The notes: generated by a model from the letters alone, not told the origin. A stretch of DNA of 64,000 nt from Streptomyces griseoviridis (GCF_005222485.1 NZ_CP029078.1:4677501-4741500), one strand, 5' to 3'. Positions 15,932 through 25,334 are shown, counted from the first letter of the stretch. Numbers and translations: made by a program.

Positions 15932-17232
15932 GCGGCTCCTCCTCGGTGTCCCTGCCGGGCGACCCGCCGGGCGGCCGACGCGCGGTCGCCGTCTGGTGCA
16001 TAGGCGTCTCGGTCTACTTCGTCGCGGTCATCTTCCGCACCTCGCTCGGGGTGGCGGGACTCGACGCGGTGGACCGCTTCCACGTCAACGCCTCGGCGCT
16101 CTCCACGTTCTCGATCCTCCAACTGCTGGTCTACGCGGGCATGCAGATACCCGTCGGCCTGCTCGTCGACCGGCTCGGCACCAAGAAGGTGCTGACCATC
16201 GGGGTGGTCCTGTTCACCGCGGGCCAGCTCGGCTTCGCCTTCTCCCCCTCCTACGGCACCGCCCTCGCCTCGCGCGCGCTGCTCGGCTGCGGCGACGCGA
16301 TGACGTTCATCAGCGTGCTGCGGCTCGGCACCCGCTGGTTCCCGGCCCGCCGCGGCCCGATGGTCGCCCAGCTCGCCGGACTGGTCGGCATGGCGGGCAA
16401 CCTCGTCTCCACCCTCGTCCTGGCCCGGCTGCTGCACGGCGTCGGCTGGACCGCGGCCTTCGCGGGCAGCGCGGTCGCCGGTGTCGTCGTCCTCGTCCTG
16501 CTGCTGCTCTTCCTCAAGGACCACCCGGAGGGGCACGAGCCGCAGCCGTTCCCGCACCAGGGCGCGGCCTATGTGCGGCGGCAGATCGCCGCGTCCTGGC
16601 GGGAGCCCGGCACCCGGCTCGGCCTGTGGGTGCACTTCACCACGCAGTTCCCGGCGATGGTGTTCCTGCTGCTGTGGGGCCTGCCGTTCCTGGTCCAGGC
16701 GCAGGGCCTGTCCCGCGCGACCGCCGGTGAACTGCTCACCCTCGTCGTCCTGTCCAACATGCTGATCGGCCTGGTCTACGGGCAGGTGGTGGCCCGGCAC
16801 CACGCGGCCAGGCTGCCGCTGGCGCTCGGCACGGTCGCGGCGACCGCCGTGGTGTGGGCGACGACGCTCGTCTACCCGGGCGAACACGCGCCGATGTGGC
16901 TGTTGGTGACGCTCTGCGCGGTCCTCGGCGCCTGCGGGCCCGCCTCGATGATCGGCTTCGACTTCGCCCGCCCGGCCAATCCGCCGGACCGTCAGGGCAC
17001 CGCCTCCGGCATCACCAACATGGGTGGTTTCGTCGCCTCGATGACGACGCTGTTCGCGATCGGCGTGCTCCTGGACGCCACCGGCGACAACTACTCCGTC
17101 GCCTTCTCGGTGGTCTTCGTCCTCCAGGCCCTCGGCATCACCCAGATACTGCGGCTGCGCACCCGGGCCGCGCGGCTGGAGCGGGAGCGGCTGGTGGCCA
17201 GCCGGGTGGAGACGGTGCACGTACCGGCCTGA
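15928..17232 (+). CDS. Major facilitator superfamily transporter
   Basis: The protein has 434 residues with about 12 predicted membrane helices. The family loop motif between helices 2 and 3 reads GLLVDRLGTKKVL. A hydrophilic central loop (about 195-215) separates the two halves. The start overlaps the stop of the GntR gene (ATGA), so the two form a coupled pair. The layout resembles nitrate/nitrite-porter-like or OFA-type permeases, but the substrate cannot be assigned. Confidence 0.85.
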   Translation: MSGSSSVSLPGDPPGGRRAVAVWCIGVSVYFVAVIFRTSLGVAGLDAVDRFHVNASALSTFSILQLLVYAGMQIPVGLLVDRLGTKKVLTIGVVLFTAGQLGFAFSPSYGTALASRALLGCGDAMTFISVLRLGTRWFPARRGPMVAQLAGLVGMAGNLVSTLVLARLLHGVGWTAAFAGSAVAGVVVLVLLLLFLKDHPEGHEPQPFPHQGAAYVRRQIAASWREPGTRLGLWVHFTTQFPAMVFLLLWGLPFLVQAQGLSRATAGELLTLVVLSNMLIGLVYGQVVARHHAARLPLALGTVAATAVVWATTLVYPGEHAPMWLLVTLCAVLGACGPASMIGFDFARPANPPDRQGTASGITNMGGFVASMTTLFAIGVLLDATGDNYSVAFSVVFVLQALGITQILRLRTRAARLERERLVASRVETVHVPA

Positions 17233-17272
17233 ACGGCGGACGCGGGGGAGCGCCGGGAGGAGAGTGGGGCTG

Positions 17273-17299
17273 GCGGGGCTGGCGGGGCTGGCGGGGCAG
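17273..17299. repeat. Three tandem 9-bp repeats (TGGCGGGGC)
   Basis: TGGCGGGGC occurs three times head-to-tail in the 233-bp gap after the MFS gene. The rest of the gap is low-complexity C/G-rich sequence without a gene. Confidence 0.6.
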
Positions 17300-17465
17300 G
17301 CGAGACGGGGGGAGACAGCGGCGGCGGGCCGAGATCCCCCGGCCCCGTGCGCCGGCCCCCGTGCTCACGCCCCCGAGCCCGGTGCTCCGTGCCCGGTGTC
17401 CCGTCCTTCGTGTCCCGCGCTCCGTGCCCCGGTCCGCTACCGCGTCACCGGAGCGCCGCCCACCG

Positions 17466-18290
17466 CTACTGCGTCACCGCGAAGTTGCGCAGGACGGCCG
17501 CCGTCAGCCGGGGGTCGCCGTCCGCCTTCACCCGGTCCGCCACCGCCTCGGCGGTCACCCGGCCGCAGGCGAGCCGGACGTACGTCTCCCAGTCCATCGC
17601 GAAGCTGGCGGCCGGGCCGAGCGCCGGGGCCGTCTCCAGGGTGCCGCGGCCCTGGATGTCGATGCGGATCGTGCGCAGGAACTCGATCGGGCCGTGCACG
17701 TCGAAGACGACCGCCGAGCTGCGGGGCGCGTCGGAGTCCTCAGCGACGACCTTCGGCAGCGCGGCCAGCAGCACGTCCCGCGCGACGTGCGCGCCGGGGG
17801 AGTCGAGGTTTCCGGGGACACCGAGGGCGGCCCGCAGATCCTGCTCGTGCACCCACACGTTGAACGCGTGGGTGCGCATCGACTCCTCCAGGGTGAGGTC
17901 GGTGCCGAAGGGGCTGCGCACCTTGGTGCCCGGGTCCCGTGACTCGTTGCGCAGCTGCCGGTTGCGCCGGATGATCGTGTACTCCAGCTCGGAGGTCATC
18001 TCCGGGGAGGTGTGGTGACGGCGGACGTCGACCTGCATCTCCATGTAGCGCTGGCTCTCGTTGGTCACGTGGAAGAGGTCGCGCGGCAGGGTGTGGATGG
18101 GGCGCGGGTCGCCGAGCATCTCGCAGTCCAGGCCGATGAGATGGGAGATCAGATCCCGCACCGACCAGCCTGGGCACGGCGTCCGACGGTTCCACTCGCC
18201 CTCGACAAGCGGCTGCACCAGCTCGGTTATCGCGTCGATGGAGTGGGTCCAGGCGTCGGCGTAGTGCTGGAGAGTGGGATGCAGACTCAC
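17466..18290 (-). CDS. Mycothiol-dependent maleylpyruvate-isomerase-like (DinB fold) protein
   Basis: The protein has 274 residues. The N-terminal four-helix region contains LVEGEWNRRTPCPGWSVRDLISHLIGLD, typical of the MDMPI_N/DinB-like fold, whose His residues bind a metal (His in ISHLIG and in HAFNVWVHEQDLR). The C-terminal part resembles the SCP2-like MDMPI_C domain. Relatives use mycothiol in isomerase or transferase reactions, or have unknown roles. GTG 18290 is supported by AGGGG about 9 nt upstream; the longer frame starts with Arg/Pro-rich sequence. The substrate is unknown. Confidence 0.75.
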   Translation of the reverse strand: MSLHPTLQHYADAWTHSIDAITELVQPLVEGEWNRRTPCPGWSVRDLISHLIGLDCEMLGDPRPIHTLPRDLFHVTNESQRYMEMQVDVRRHHTSPEMTSELEYTIIRRNRQLRNESRDPGTKVRSPFGTDLTLEESMRTHAFNVWVHEQDLRAALGVPGNLDSPGAHVARDVLLAALPKVVAEDSDAPRSSAVVFDVHGPIEFLRTIRIDIQGRGTLETAPALGPAASFAMDWETYVRLACGRVTAEAVADRVKADGDPRLTAAVLRNFAVTQ

Positions 18291-18375
18291 GGAACGGGAC
18301 CCCTCGGCGGTCGGTACACGGGCTGGTGACGGCGGCGTTGCCAGTGGGAGGTGGCTCTCGGCGGGTGTCTTGCAA

Positions 18376-18413
18376 CTCCCCCAAGTTCTCGACCGAGCTC
18401 GAACAGGGGGGAC
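18376..18413. repeat. Short interspersed hairpin of the kind common in Streptomyces intergenic regions
   Basis: The sequence contains TCCCCCAAGTTCTCG and then CTCGAACAGGGGGGAC, which can pair as a C-rich/G-rich hairpin. From memory, very similar CCCTG-CTCGA-AGCTTGGGG elements recur between genes in Streptomyces genomes. Here it lies upstream of the MDMPI-like gene in a 273-bp gap that holds no other recognised feature. Confidence 0.5.
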
Positions 18414-18563
18414 CCCCAAGTTACGCTGCTGTGAGGCACCCCGGCAGTGCTTTCGTGTGACGATCGTAGGCCCGTGCGGGCGGGCCGAATGCCAGGACGG
18501 TGGTAGTGTGCGCGCCTTCCATCTCCAGATCGCCGTAGACGAGGGCGAATCGGTCGCCCCGCC

Positions 18564-19058
18564 TCAGTCGTCCTCGCGCTCCTTGTCCGCCAGGTGGATC
18601 ACGCACACCGCGACCGCGATCAGCAGCGCCGGATCGGCGTCGTCGCGCACGACGTCGATGCCGTAGGTCTCGCGCAGGTGCAGCCAGCGGCGGGAGATCA
18701 CGGCGAGGAGTTCGCCGTCGAACTCGATGGCGAACTCGCGGTCCAGGATCTTGCCGCTGACGTCGAGTTCGGAGCCGTCGGCGAGGGCGACCCGGTAGTG
18801 GTTGCGCAGCAGGGAGAGGCGCTTGCGCCTGATGGTCGCGAGGGCGGCGCCGTCCCGCTCGACGACCATCGTGTCGCGCAGCGCGAACATCTTCTGGTGG
18901 ATGTCGATCAGGACGCGCCCGCGGGTGTCCTTCACCTCGAAGGTGTCCCGCAGCCGCATCGCCTTGCCGTCGACGAGGAACACCTTGTTGCCGTGGTCGT
19001 CCTCGATCCAGTAGTCGTCACCGATGCCGAGGAGCCGGTCGCGCACGAGGAATCTCAT
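18564..19058 (-). CDS. LURP-one-related / YxjI-like protein
   Basis: The protein has 164 residues made of repeated beta-hairpin-like segments (DYWIEDDHGNKVFLVDG, FEVKDTRGRVLIDIHQK). This is the pattern of the LURP-one-related and YxjI family, which shares the Tubby/scramblase-like beta-barrel fold. The final segment ends in a predicted helix, RDDADPALLIAVAVCVIHLA. Bacterial members have no established biochemical role; membrane-lipid binding is a guess from the fold. It is divergent from the thioredoxin-NHL gene across 104 bp. The start is ATG 19058. Confidence 0.75.
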   Translation of the reverse strand: MRFLVRDRLLGIGDDYWIEDDHGNKVFLVDGKAMRLRDTFEVKDTRGRVLIDIHQKMFALRDTMVVERDGAALATIRRKRLSLLRNHYRVALADGSELDVSGKILDREFAIEFDGELLAVISRRWLHLRETYGIDVVRDDADPALLIAVAVCVIHLADKEREDD

Positions 19059-19162
19059 GTCTGACGGCTTCCCCGTCGAGGGCCCCGGGACGCAGCCCGT
19101 AGCCCGTCGGGCGGATCGGGCCGCCCGCGGGCGCTGTCAGAGGGGCGTGGCACCCTGGAACC

Positions 19163-21034
19163 ATGAACGACTCCACTCCCCGGCGCGTGCGCGTACGCGC
19201 CCCCGAGCTGGTCGGCAAGGGCGGCTGGCTGAACACGGGTGATCAGCAGTACACCCTCGCCGACCTGCGAGGACGCATCGTCATCCTGGATTTCTGGACG
19301 TTCTGCTGCATCAACTGCCTGCATGTCCTCGACGAGCTGCGGGAGTTGGAGGAGAAGCACGCCGACACGGTGGTGGTGATCGGGGTGCACTCGCCGAAGT
19401 TCGTCCATGAGGCCGAGCATGCGGCCGTGGTCGACGCCGTCGAGCGGTACGGCGTGGAGCACCCGGTGCTCGACGACCCGGAGCTGGCCACCTGGAAGCA
19501 GTACGCGGTCCGCGCGTGGCCGACGCTGGTGGTGATCGACCCCGAGGGGTACGTCGTCGCCCAGCACGCGGGCGAGGGGCATGTACACGCCATCGAGCGG
19601 CTGGTCGCCGAGCTGGAGGGCGAGCACGCCGCCAAGGGCACCCTGCGGCGCGGCGACGGCCCCTACGTGGCGCCCGAACCCGAGCCGACCGTGCTGCGCT
19701 TCCCCGGCAAGGCGGTCGCGCTGCCCGGCGGCACGTTCCTGGTCAGCGACACCACCCGGCACCAGCTCGTGGAGCTTGCGGCGGACGGCGAGAGCGTGCT
19801 GCGCCGGATCGGCTCGGGCAGCCGCGGACTCGCCGACGGCCCGGCCGCGTACGCCGCGTTCAGCGAGCCGCAGGGCCTCGCCGCGCTCGACGACACCTCG
19901 GTGGTCGTCGCCGACACCGTCAACCACGCCCTGCGCCGGGTGGACCTCGCGACCGGCGAGGTCACCACGGTGGCCGGCACCGGCCGGCAGTGGATGCAGG
20001 GCGACCCGGCCTCGGGCGCGGCCCGCGAGGTCAGCCTCTCGTCGCCGTGGGACGTGGCGGTGTGGCAGGGCCGGGTGTGGATCGCCATGGCGGGCGTGCA
20101 CCAACTGTGGGCGTACGACCCCGGAGGCGGCACCGTCGAGGTCACCGCGGGCACGACCAACGAGGGCCTGGTCGACGGCCCCGGCGCGGACGCCTGGTTC
20201 GCGCAGCCGTCCGGGCTCGCCGTCTCGGCCGACGGGGAGCGGCTCTGGCTCGCCGACTCCGAGACCAGCGCGCTGCGCTGGGTGGACCGCGAGGGCGCCG
20301 TCCACACCGCCGTCGGCACCGGCCTCTTCGACTTCGGGCACCGGGACGGCGCGGCCGGGCAGGCGCTGCTCCAGCACCCGCTGGGCGTCACCGCCCTGCC
20401 GGACGGCTCGGTCGCCGTCGCCGACACCTACAACCACGCCCTGCGCCGCTACGACCCGGCGACCGGCGAGGTCACCACCCTGGCGACGGAGCTGCGGGAG
20501 CCGAGCGACGCCGTGCTGGCCGGCCAGGACATCGTCGTCGTGGAGTCGGCGGGGCATCGGCTGACCCGGCTGCGGCTGCCCGAGGAGGCAGTGCGGGTGG
20601 AGTCGGTCGCCCACCGCACCCGGCGCGCCGCCACCGAGGTCGGCCCCGGCGGGCTGCGGTTGGACGTGATCTTCCAGGCCCCGGCGGGGCAGAAGCTCGA
20701 CACCCGCTACGGGCCCTCGACCCGGCTCCTGGTGTCGGCCACCCCGCCCGCGCTGCTGCGCGCGGGCGAGGGGGCGGGCACCGAGCTGTCCCGGGCTGTG
20801 GAGCTGGACCCGGCGGTCACCGAGGGCGTCCTGCATGTGTCGGCGATGGCCGCGTCCTGCGACGACGACCCCGCCAACCCCTATCCGGCCTGCCATGTCC
20901 ACCAGCAGGACTGGGGTGTGCCGGTGCGGCTCGTCGAGGGCGGCACCGGCCGGCTCGCGCTGGTCCTCGCGGGCATGGACACGGCGGGTGAGGCGCCCGG
21001 CACGGAGCCGGGCGCGGTCGATCAGACGCCGTAG
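19163..21034 (+). CDS. Thioredoxin-like and NHL-repeat protein (NHLRC2-like)
   Basis: The protein has 623 residues. The N-terminal thioredoxin-like domain (about 15-150) carries the site WTFCCINCLH, with Cys49-Ile-Asn-Cys52 as the CxxC pair and an extra Cys48. It is followed by several NHL repeats forming a beta-propeller (ADTVNHALRRVDLATGEVTT, then LADSETSALRWVDREG and ADTYNHALRRYDPATGEVTT). The end is another small beta domain with Cys residues (ASCDDDPANPYPACHVH). The same order of domains occurs in the animal protein NHLRC2. A redox or scaffold role is plausible but unproven; there is no signal peptide. Its last 13 bp overlap the end of the opposite gene. Confidence 0.85.
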   Translation: MNDSTPRRVRVRAPELVGKGGWLNTGDQQYTLADLRGRIVILDFWTFCCINCLHVLDELRELEEKHADTVVVIGVHSPKFVHEAEHAAVVDAVERYGVEHPVLDDPELATWKQYAVRAWPTLVVIDPEGYVVAQHAGEGHVHAIERLVAELEGEHAAKGTLRRGDGPYVAPEPEPTVLRFPGKAVALPGGTFLVSDTTRHQLVELAADGESVLRRIGSGSRGLADGPAAYAAFSEPQGLAALDDTSVVVADTVNHALRRVDLATGEVTTVAGTGRQWMQGDPASGAAREVSLSSPWDVAVWQGRVWIAMAGVHQLWAYDPGGGTVEVTAGTTNEGLVDGPGADAWFAQPSGLAVSADGERLWLADSETSALRWVDREGAVHTAVGTGLFDFGHRDGAAGQALLQHPLGVTALPDGSVAVADTYNHALRRYDPATGEVTTLATELREPSDAVLAGQDIVVVESAGHRLTRLRLPEEAVRVESVAHRTRRAATEVGPGGLRLDVIFQAPAGQKLDTRYGPSTRLLVSATPPALLRAGEGAGTELSRAVELDPAVTEGVLHVSAMAASCDDDPANPYPACHVHQQDWGVPVRLVEGGTGRLALVLAGMDTAGEAPGTEPGAVDQTP

Positions 21035-21270
21035 CCGTCGCTGTAGCCGTCGCGGCGGTGGTGCCGCTCCTCCTCGACCACCGGAGCGGCGGACGGCACC
21101 ACCACGCGCCGGCGCCTGGCGATGCTGCTGAAGGTGGTCACGCCGATCAGGCCCACGATCATCAGGATCACGCCGACCAGATGCAGGTTGACGCCCTGCA
21201 TGTGCCAGTCGGTCGCGAACGTGAGAATGGCTCCCGCAGCGATGAGGATGATGCATCCACCGAGGCCCAT
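21022..21270 (-). CDS. Small two-helix membrane protein (DUF6458-like)
   Basis: The protein has 82 residues. Two hydrophobic helices (GCIILIAAGAILTFA and LHLVGVILMIVGLIGV) are separated by a short polar turn, DWHMQGVN. The tail is basic and then His/Asp/Tyr-rich (RRRRVVVPS, HHRRDGYSDGYGV). Such proteins are common in actinobacteria and have no known role. ATG 21270 has AGAGG upstream. Its 3' end overlaps the 3' end of the convergent NHL gene by 13 bp. Confidence 0.8.
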   Translation of the reverse strand: MGLGGCIILIAAGAILTFATDWHMQGVNLHLVGVILMIVGLIGVTTFSSIARRRRVVVPSAAPVVEEERHHRRDGYSDGYGV

Positions 21271-21392
21271 GAGTGTCGCCTCTCTGTCCGGCCGAGTCAG
21301 GGCCGGTCCCTCCGGCCCGCAACCCGGGTACCCCGGCCGCCAACACCCATGCGCCCCACGCCCACTTGACGCACCGTCGTGCGCCGGGCCGG

Positions 21393-22685
21393 CTACCCCT
21401 CCAGGAACGCCACCAGCGCGTTCGCCAGCAGATGCGGGTCGTCGGCACCGCACAGTTCGCGGGCGCTGTGCATGGAGAGGATCGCGACGCCGATGTCGAC
21501 GGTCTTGATGCCGTGCCGGGCCGCGGTGATCGGGCCGATCGTGGTGCCGCAGGGCATCGAGTTGTTGGAGACGAACGACTGGAACGGCACGCCCGCCCGC
21601 TCGCAGGCGGCGGCGAACACCGCGCGCCCCGAACCGTCGGTGGCGTAGCGGTTGTTGACGTTCACCTTGAGGATCGGGCCGCCGTTGACCCGCGGGTGGT
21701 GCGTCGGGTCGTGGCGCTCCGCGTAGTTGGGGTGCACGGCGTGACCGGTGTCGGAGGAGAGGCAGACGGTGCCCGCGAAGGCCCGCGCCCGGTCCTCGTA
21801 CGATCCGCCGCGGGCGAAGACCGAACGCTCCAGCACCCCGCCGAGGAGGGGGCCGTCCGCGCCGGTGTCGGACTGCGAGCCGTTCTCCTCGTGGTCGAAG
21901 GCGGCCAGCACCGGGATGTACGGCGGCTCCCCGCCGGCCACCGCGGTCAGCGCCGCGACCCCGGCGTGCACGGACAGCAGGTTGTCCATCCGGGGCCCGG
22001 CGACCAGCTCCTTGTCGCGGCCCAGGTAGGCGGCCGGCTCCACGGAGTGGGTCATCAGGTCCCAGCCGGTGACGTCGCCCGGGGTGAGTCCCGCGGACTC
22101 CTCGAGGAAGGCGATGAGGTCGCCGTCGCGGACGGTGTCGCCCAGGCCCCAGATCGGCTGGAGGTGGCGCTGCTTGTCGAGCTTGAGGCCGTCGGCGGTG
22201 ACGGAGCGGTCGAGGTGGATGGCGAGCTGCGGGACGCGCAGCAGCGGCCGGTCGATGTTGACGAGGCGGGTCGAGCCGTCTCTCAGGGTGAGCCGGCCGG
22301 CCAGGCCGAGGTCCCGGTCGAGCCAGGAGTTCAGCAGCGGGCCGCCGTAGATCTCCACGGCCACCTGGCGCCAGCCGTGCGCGCCGGTGTCGGGCAGCGG
22401 CTTGACCCGCAGGTTCGGGGAGTCGGTGTGCGCGCCGACGATACGGAACGGCGTGTGGGGCGCCGCGTTCTCGGGGACGTACCAGGCCACCAGCGCGCCG
22501 CCGCGCAGCACGTACCTGCCGCCGCTCGTGCTGTCCCAGGCGTCCGTCTCCGCGACCTGCCGGAAGCCTGCCTTCTCCAGCCGCTCGGCGGCACTCGCGA
22601 CCGCGTGGTACGGCGACGGGCTGGCCGTCAGGAAGGACATGAGGTCGTCGGTGTGGCCGCGGTCGAAGCGGTGGGGTTCGCTCAT
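21393..22685 (-). CDS. apeB: M18-family metallo-aminopeptidase
   Basis: The protein has 430 residues, the normal length for M18 aminopeptidases (aspartyl aminopeptidase/ApeB). Zinc and catalytic segments are visible: VGAHTDSPNL (His86), the AGPRMDNLLS region, DHEENGSQSDTGA with the catalytic Glu pair, and SSDTGHAVHPNY. The enzyme trims N-terminal residues from peptides in the cytoplasm and assembles as a large oligomer. ATG 22685 has AAGGTGA just upstream. A role in recycling peptides from proteasomal or other proteolysis is inferred. Confidence 0.9.
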   Translation of the reverse strand: MSEPHRFDRGHTDDLMSFLTASPSPYHAVASAAERLEKAGFRQVAETDAWDSTSGGRYVLRGGALVAWYVPENAAPHTPFRIVGAHTDSPNLRVKPLPDTGAHGWRQVAVEIYGGPLLNSWLDRDLGLAGRLTLRDGSTRLVNIDRPLLRVPQLAIHLDRSVTADGLKLDKQRHLQPIWGLGDTVRDGDLIAFLEESAGLTPGDVTGWDLMTHSVEPAAYLGRDKELVAGPRMDNLLSVHAGVAALTAVAGGEPPYIPVLAAFDHEENGSQSDTGADGPLLGGVLERSVFARGGSYEDRARAFAGTVCLSSDTGHAVHPNYAERHDPTHHPRVNGGPILKVNVNNRYATDGSGRAVFAAACERAGVPFQSFVSNNSMPCGTTIGPITAARHGIKTVDIGVAILSMHSARELCGADDPHLLANALVAFLEG

Positions 22686-22704
22686 GGGTTCACCTTAACG
22701 ACGT

Positions 22705-22742
22705 ACGAGGGCCCACTCCGCGTGACCGGAGCGGGCCCTCGT
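22705..22742. terminator. Hairpin terminator after the acyl-CoA dehydrogenase gene
   Basis: Arms 22705-22720 and 22727-22742 pair over 16 bp with one mismatch. The hairpin lies downstream of the acyl-CoA dehydrogenase stop on the minus strand and just before the aminopeptidase start, separating the two units. Confidence 0.75.
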
Positions 22743-22830
22743 GAGGGCGATGTGGAATTCTGGCTACCCCGAACGGGTGCCGCCTGAACGCCTGCCCGGC
22801 GGGGCTCCTCGCACCCGCCGCGCCGTCTCG

Positions 22831-24657
22831 CTAGAAGGCGGCCTCGTCCAGCTCCATCAGGTCCAGGTCGACACCCTCGGCGAGCTTGCGGGCGCCGGTG
22901 ACGCCGGGCAGGACGGTGGCCGCGAAGTACTTCGCCGCCGCGATCTTGCCGGTGTAGAAGGCCCGGTCCTTGCTGGACGCGGTCTCCAGCTTCTCGGCGG
23001 CGACCGCGGCGCCCTTGAGGAGCAGGTAGCCGACGACGACGTCGCCCGAGGCCAGCAGCAGCCGGCTGGTGTTCAGGCCCACCTTGTAGATGTTCTTGAC
23101 GTCCTGCTCGGTGGCGGCGAGGTCGGTCAGCATCAGGCCGACGATCGCCTCCAGCTCCACGGCGGCCTTCGCGAGGTGCTCGCGGGAGCCGGCCAGCTCC
23201 TCGCCGCCGGTGGCCAGCGCCAGGAACTTCTTGATGTCCTCGGCCAGCGAGTTCAGCGCGGCGCCCTGGTTGCGGACGATCTTCCGGAAGAAGAAGTCCT
23301 GGCCCTGGATGGCGGTGGTGCCCTCGTAGAGGGTGTCGATCTTGGCGTCGCGGATGTACTGCTCGATCGGGTACTCCTGGAGGAACCCGGAGCCGCCGAA
23401 GGTCTGGAGCGACTGCGCGAGCTGCTCGTAGCCCTTCTCGGAGCCGTAGCCCTTCACGATCGGCAGCAGCAGGTCGTTGAGCGCGTGCTCGGTCTTCGCG
23501 TCCTCGCCGTTGGCCTCCTTGACGGCGATGGCGTCCTGGACGGAGGCGGTGTAGAGCACCAGCGCCCGCATGCCCTCGGCGTACGCCTTCTGCGTCATGA
23601 GCGAGCGGCGGACGTCGGGGTGGTGGGTGATGGTGACCTTGGGCGCGGTCTTGTCCATGAAGTTCGCGAGGTCCGGGCCCTGGACGCGCTCCTTGGCGTA
23701 CTCCAGCGCGTTCAGGTAGCCGGTCGAGAGCGTCGAGATGGCCTTCGTGCCGACCATCATGCGGGCGAACTCGATGATCCGGAACATCTGCCGGATGCCG
23801 TCGTGCCGGTCGCCGATCAGGTAGCCGACGGCGGGGTGGCGGTCGCCGAAGGTCATCTCGCAGGTGTTGGACGCCTTGAGGCCCATCTTGTGCTCGACGT
23901 TGGTGGCGTAGACCCCGTTGCGCTCGCCCAGCTCACCGGTCTCGAAGTCGAAGAGGAACTTGGGCACCAGGAAGAGGGAGAGGCCCTTGGTGCCGGGTCC
24001 CGCGCCCTCGGGGCGGGCCAGGACGTAGTGGAGGATGTTCTCCTCCATGTCGTGCTCGCCCGAGGTGATGAACCGCTTCACGCCCTCGATGTGCCAGGAG
24101 CCGTCCTCCTGCCGGACGGCCTTGGTGCGGCCCGCGCCGACGTCCGAGCCCGCGTCGGGCTCGGTGAGGACCATGGTGGAGCCCCAGGTCTTCTCCACGG
24201 CGACGGCCGCGGCCTTCTTCTGCTCCTCGGTGCCCTCCTCGAAGAGGATGCGCGCGAAGGCGGGGCCCGAGGAGTACATCCAGACCGCCGGGTTGGCGCC
24301 CAGGACCAGCTCGGCATAGGCCCAGATCAGGGACGGCGGTGCGGTGGTGCCGCCGATCTCCTCGGGCAGCCCGAGCCGCCAGTACTCCGACTCCATGAAG
24401 GCTTTGTAGCTCTTCTTGAAGGAGGCGGGGACCGGGGCGGTGTGGGTCTCGGGGTCGTAGACCGGCGGGTTGCGGTCGGCGTCCGCGAAGGACTCCGCCA
24501 GCTCGTTCTCCGAGAGGCGGGTCAGTTCCGCGAGGACGCTCTTGGCGGTCTCGGTGTCCATCTCCTCGAACGGTCCGGTGCCGTACAGCTTGTCCCGACC
24601 GAGCACCTCGAAGAGGTTGAACTCGATGTCGCGGAGATTCGACTTGTAGTGCCCCAT
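22831..24657 (-). CDS. Acyl-CoA dehydrogenase, FadE5-like
   Basis: The protein has 608 residues, longer than ordinary acyl-CoA dehydrogenases and typical of the FadE5/FadE-long group. The N-terminal extension [20 protein letters not shown] is characteristic. FAD and substrate segments include [19 protein letters not shown] and [32 protein letters not shown] carries the likely catalytic Glu and adenine contact. It oxidises acyl-CoA to the trans-2-enoyl-CoA in fatty-acid breakdown. ATG 24657 is chosen because this conserved N terminus starts there. A TACC-N4-GGTA motif at 24739-24750 may be a TetR-type operator. Confidence 0.9.
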   Translation of the reverse strand: MGHYKSNLRDIEFNLFEVLGRDKLYGTGPFEEMDTETAKSVLAELTRLSENELAESFADADRNPPVYDPETHTAPVPASFKKSYKAFMESEYWRLGLPEEIGGTTAPPSLIWAYAELVLGANPAVWMYSSGPAFARILFEEGTEEQKKAAAVAVEKTWGSTMVLTEPDAGSDVGAGRTKAVRQEDGSWHIEGVKRFITSGEHDMEENILHYVLARPEGAGPGTKGLSLFLVPKFLFDFETGELGERNGVYATNVEHKMGLKASNTCEMTFGDRHPAVGYLIGDRHDGIRQMFRIIEFARMMVGTKAISTLSTGYLNALEYAKERVQGPDLANFMDKTAPKVTITHHPDVRRSLMTQKAYAEGMRALVLYTASVQDAIAVKEANGEDAKTEHALNDLLLPIVKGYGSEKGYEQLAQSLQTFGGSGFLQEYPIEQYIRDAKIDTLYEGTTAIQGQDFFFRKIVRNQGAALNSLAEDIKKFLALATGGEELAGSREHLAKAAVELEAIVGLMLTDLAATEQDVKNIYKVGLNTSRLLLASGDVVVGYLLLKGAAVAAEKLETASSKDRAFYTGKIAAAKYFAATVLPGVTGARKLAEGVDLDLMELDEAAF

Positions 24658-24738
24658 GGCGACAGCTCCGTAGAGAGATCGGCGAGGCACTGGGATCCTC
24701 GCGCCCGTTCACATACCAGCAAGTAGCTACGATGATGC

Positions 24739-24750
24739 TACCCGTCGGTA
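24739..24750. promoter_or_regulatory. TACC-N4-GGTA motif upstream of the acyl-CoA dehydrogenase
   Basis: TACCCGTCGGTA has perfect 4-bp outer arms. TACC...GGTA motifs are known for FadR-like TetR repressors of fatty-acid degradation in other bacteria. The site is 82 bp upstream of the acyl-CoA dehydrogenase start and 51 bp upstream of the divergent SseB-like gene. A second inverted repeat, GTAGC...GCTAC, overlaps it at 24723-24741. Confidence 0.4.
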
Positions 24751-24800
24751 ATAAGAAGCAAGCCCGATCCGGCCATCTGTGACTGAGTACTCTTTCGCAC

Positions 24801-25265
24801 ATGTACGGCTACGACCAGAACGTGGGCGCCCAGCAGCAGTACACCCCGCCGCAGCAGCAGATGCCCGGCGGCTACGGGCAGCAGCCGCCGCTGTACCCCG
24901 AGCCGTCGCCGCCCTCGCTCGCGGACGCGGTGCGGGCCTTCACCACGGGGCAGCTTGCGGCCGAGGACTTCCAGCAGGTCTTCGCGACGTCCAAGGTGTA
25001 CTGCCCGCGCGGTGACAACCCCGGCTTCCTCGCCCTGCACAACACCCAGCAGCCGGTGATCCCGATGTTCAGCTCGCTCAAGGAGCTGCGCCGGTACGCG
25101 GGCAAGGAGTCCAAGTACTTCGTGATCACCGGCGCCGAGGTGATCGACCTGCTGCCGACCGGATACGGGTTCGTCGTCGACATGGAGGGGGAGCACCGGA
25201 TGGTCTTCGACGCCAAGGCCGTCGAACAGATGGTCGATTTCGCGATGCGCCGCATGTACGGCTGA
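24801..25265 (+). CDS. SseB-like small protein
   Basis: The protein has 154 residues. The first 40 are Gln/Pro/Tyr/Gly-rich and probably disordered. The rest resembles the SseB N-terminal domain: a predicted helix, ADAVRAFTTGQLAAEDFQQVF, then TSKVYCPRGDNPGFLALHNT, VIPMFSSLKELRRYAGKESK and a C-terminal helix. Actinobacterial SseB-like proteins are of unknown function and may be secretion- or stress-related. No clear ribosome site precedes ATG 24801, so the mRNA may be leaderless or nearly so. Confidence 0.7.
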   Translation: MYGYDQNVGAQQQYTPPQQQMPGGYGQQPPLYPEPSPPSLADAVRAFTTGQLAAEDFQQVFATSKVYCPRGDNPGFLALHNTQQPVIPMFSSLKELRRYAGKESKYFVITGAEVIDLLPTGYGFVVDMEGEHRMVFDAKAVEQMVDFAMRRMYG

Positions 25266-25283
25266 CGGACCGCCCCCGTCGTC

Positions 25284-25313
25284 GGAGCCCGGAGGGAATG
25301 CCCTCCGGGCTCC
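25284..25313. terminator. Perfect hairpin terminator after the SseB-like gene
   Basis: Arms GGAGCCCGGAGGG (25284-25296) and its exact complement (25301-25313) enclose the tetraloop AATG. It ends the SseB-like transcript. Confidence 0.85.
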
Positions 25314-25334
25314 TCGTGTTGTGGGGTGGCAGAA

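Noticed and set aside
18421..18606. Small minus-strand frame in the gap upstream of the MDMPI-like gene
   Set aside because: No ribosome site, poor coding bias and overlap with the end of the LURP-like gene.
19055..21448. Very long open frame (797 codons) on the minus strand opposite the thioredoxin-NHL gene
   Set aside because: It is Arg/Gly/His-rich with no domain, and lies wholly antisense to a convincing gene. GC-rich DNA gives such frames routinely.
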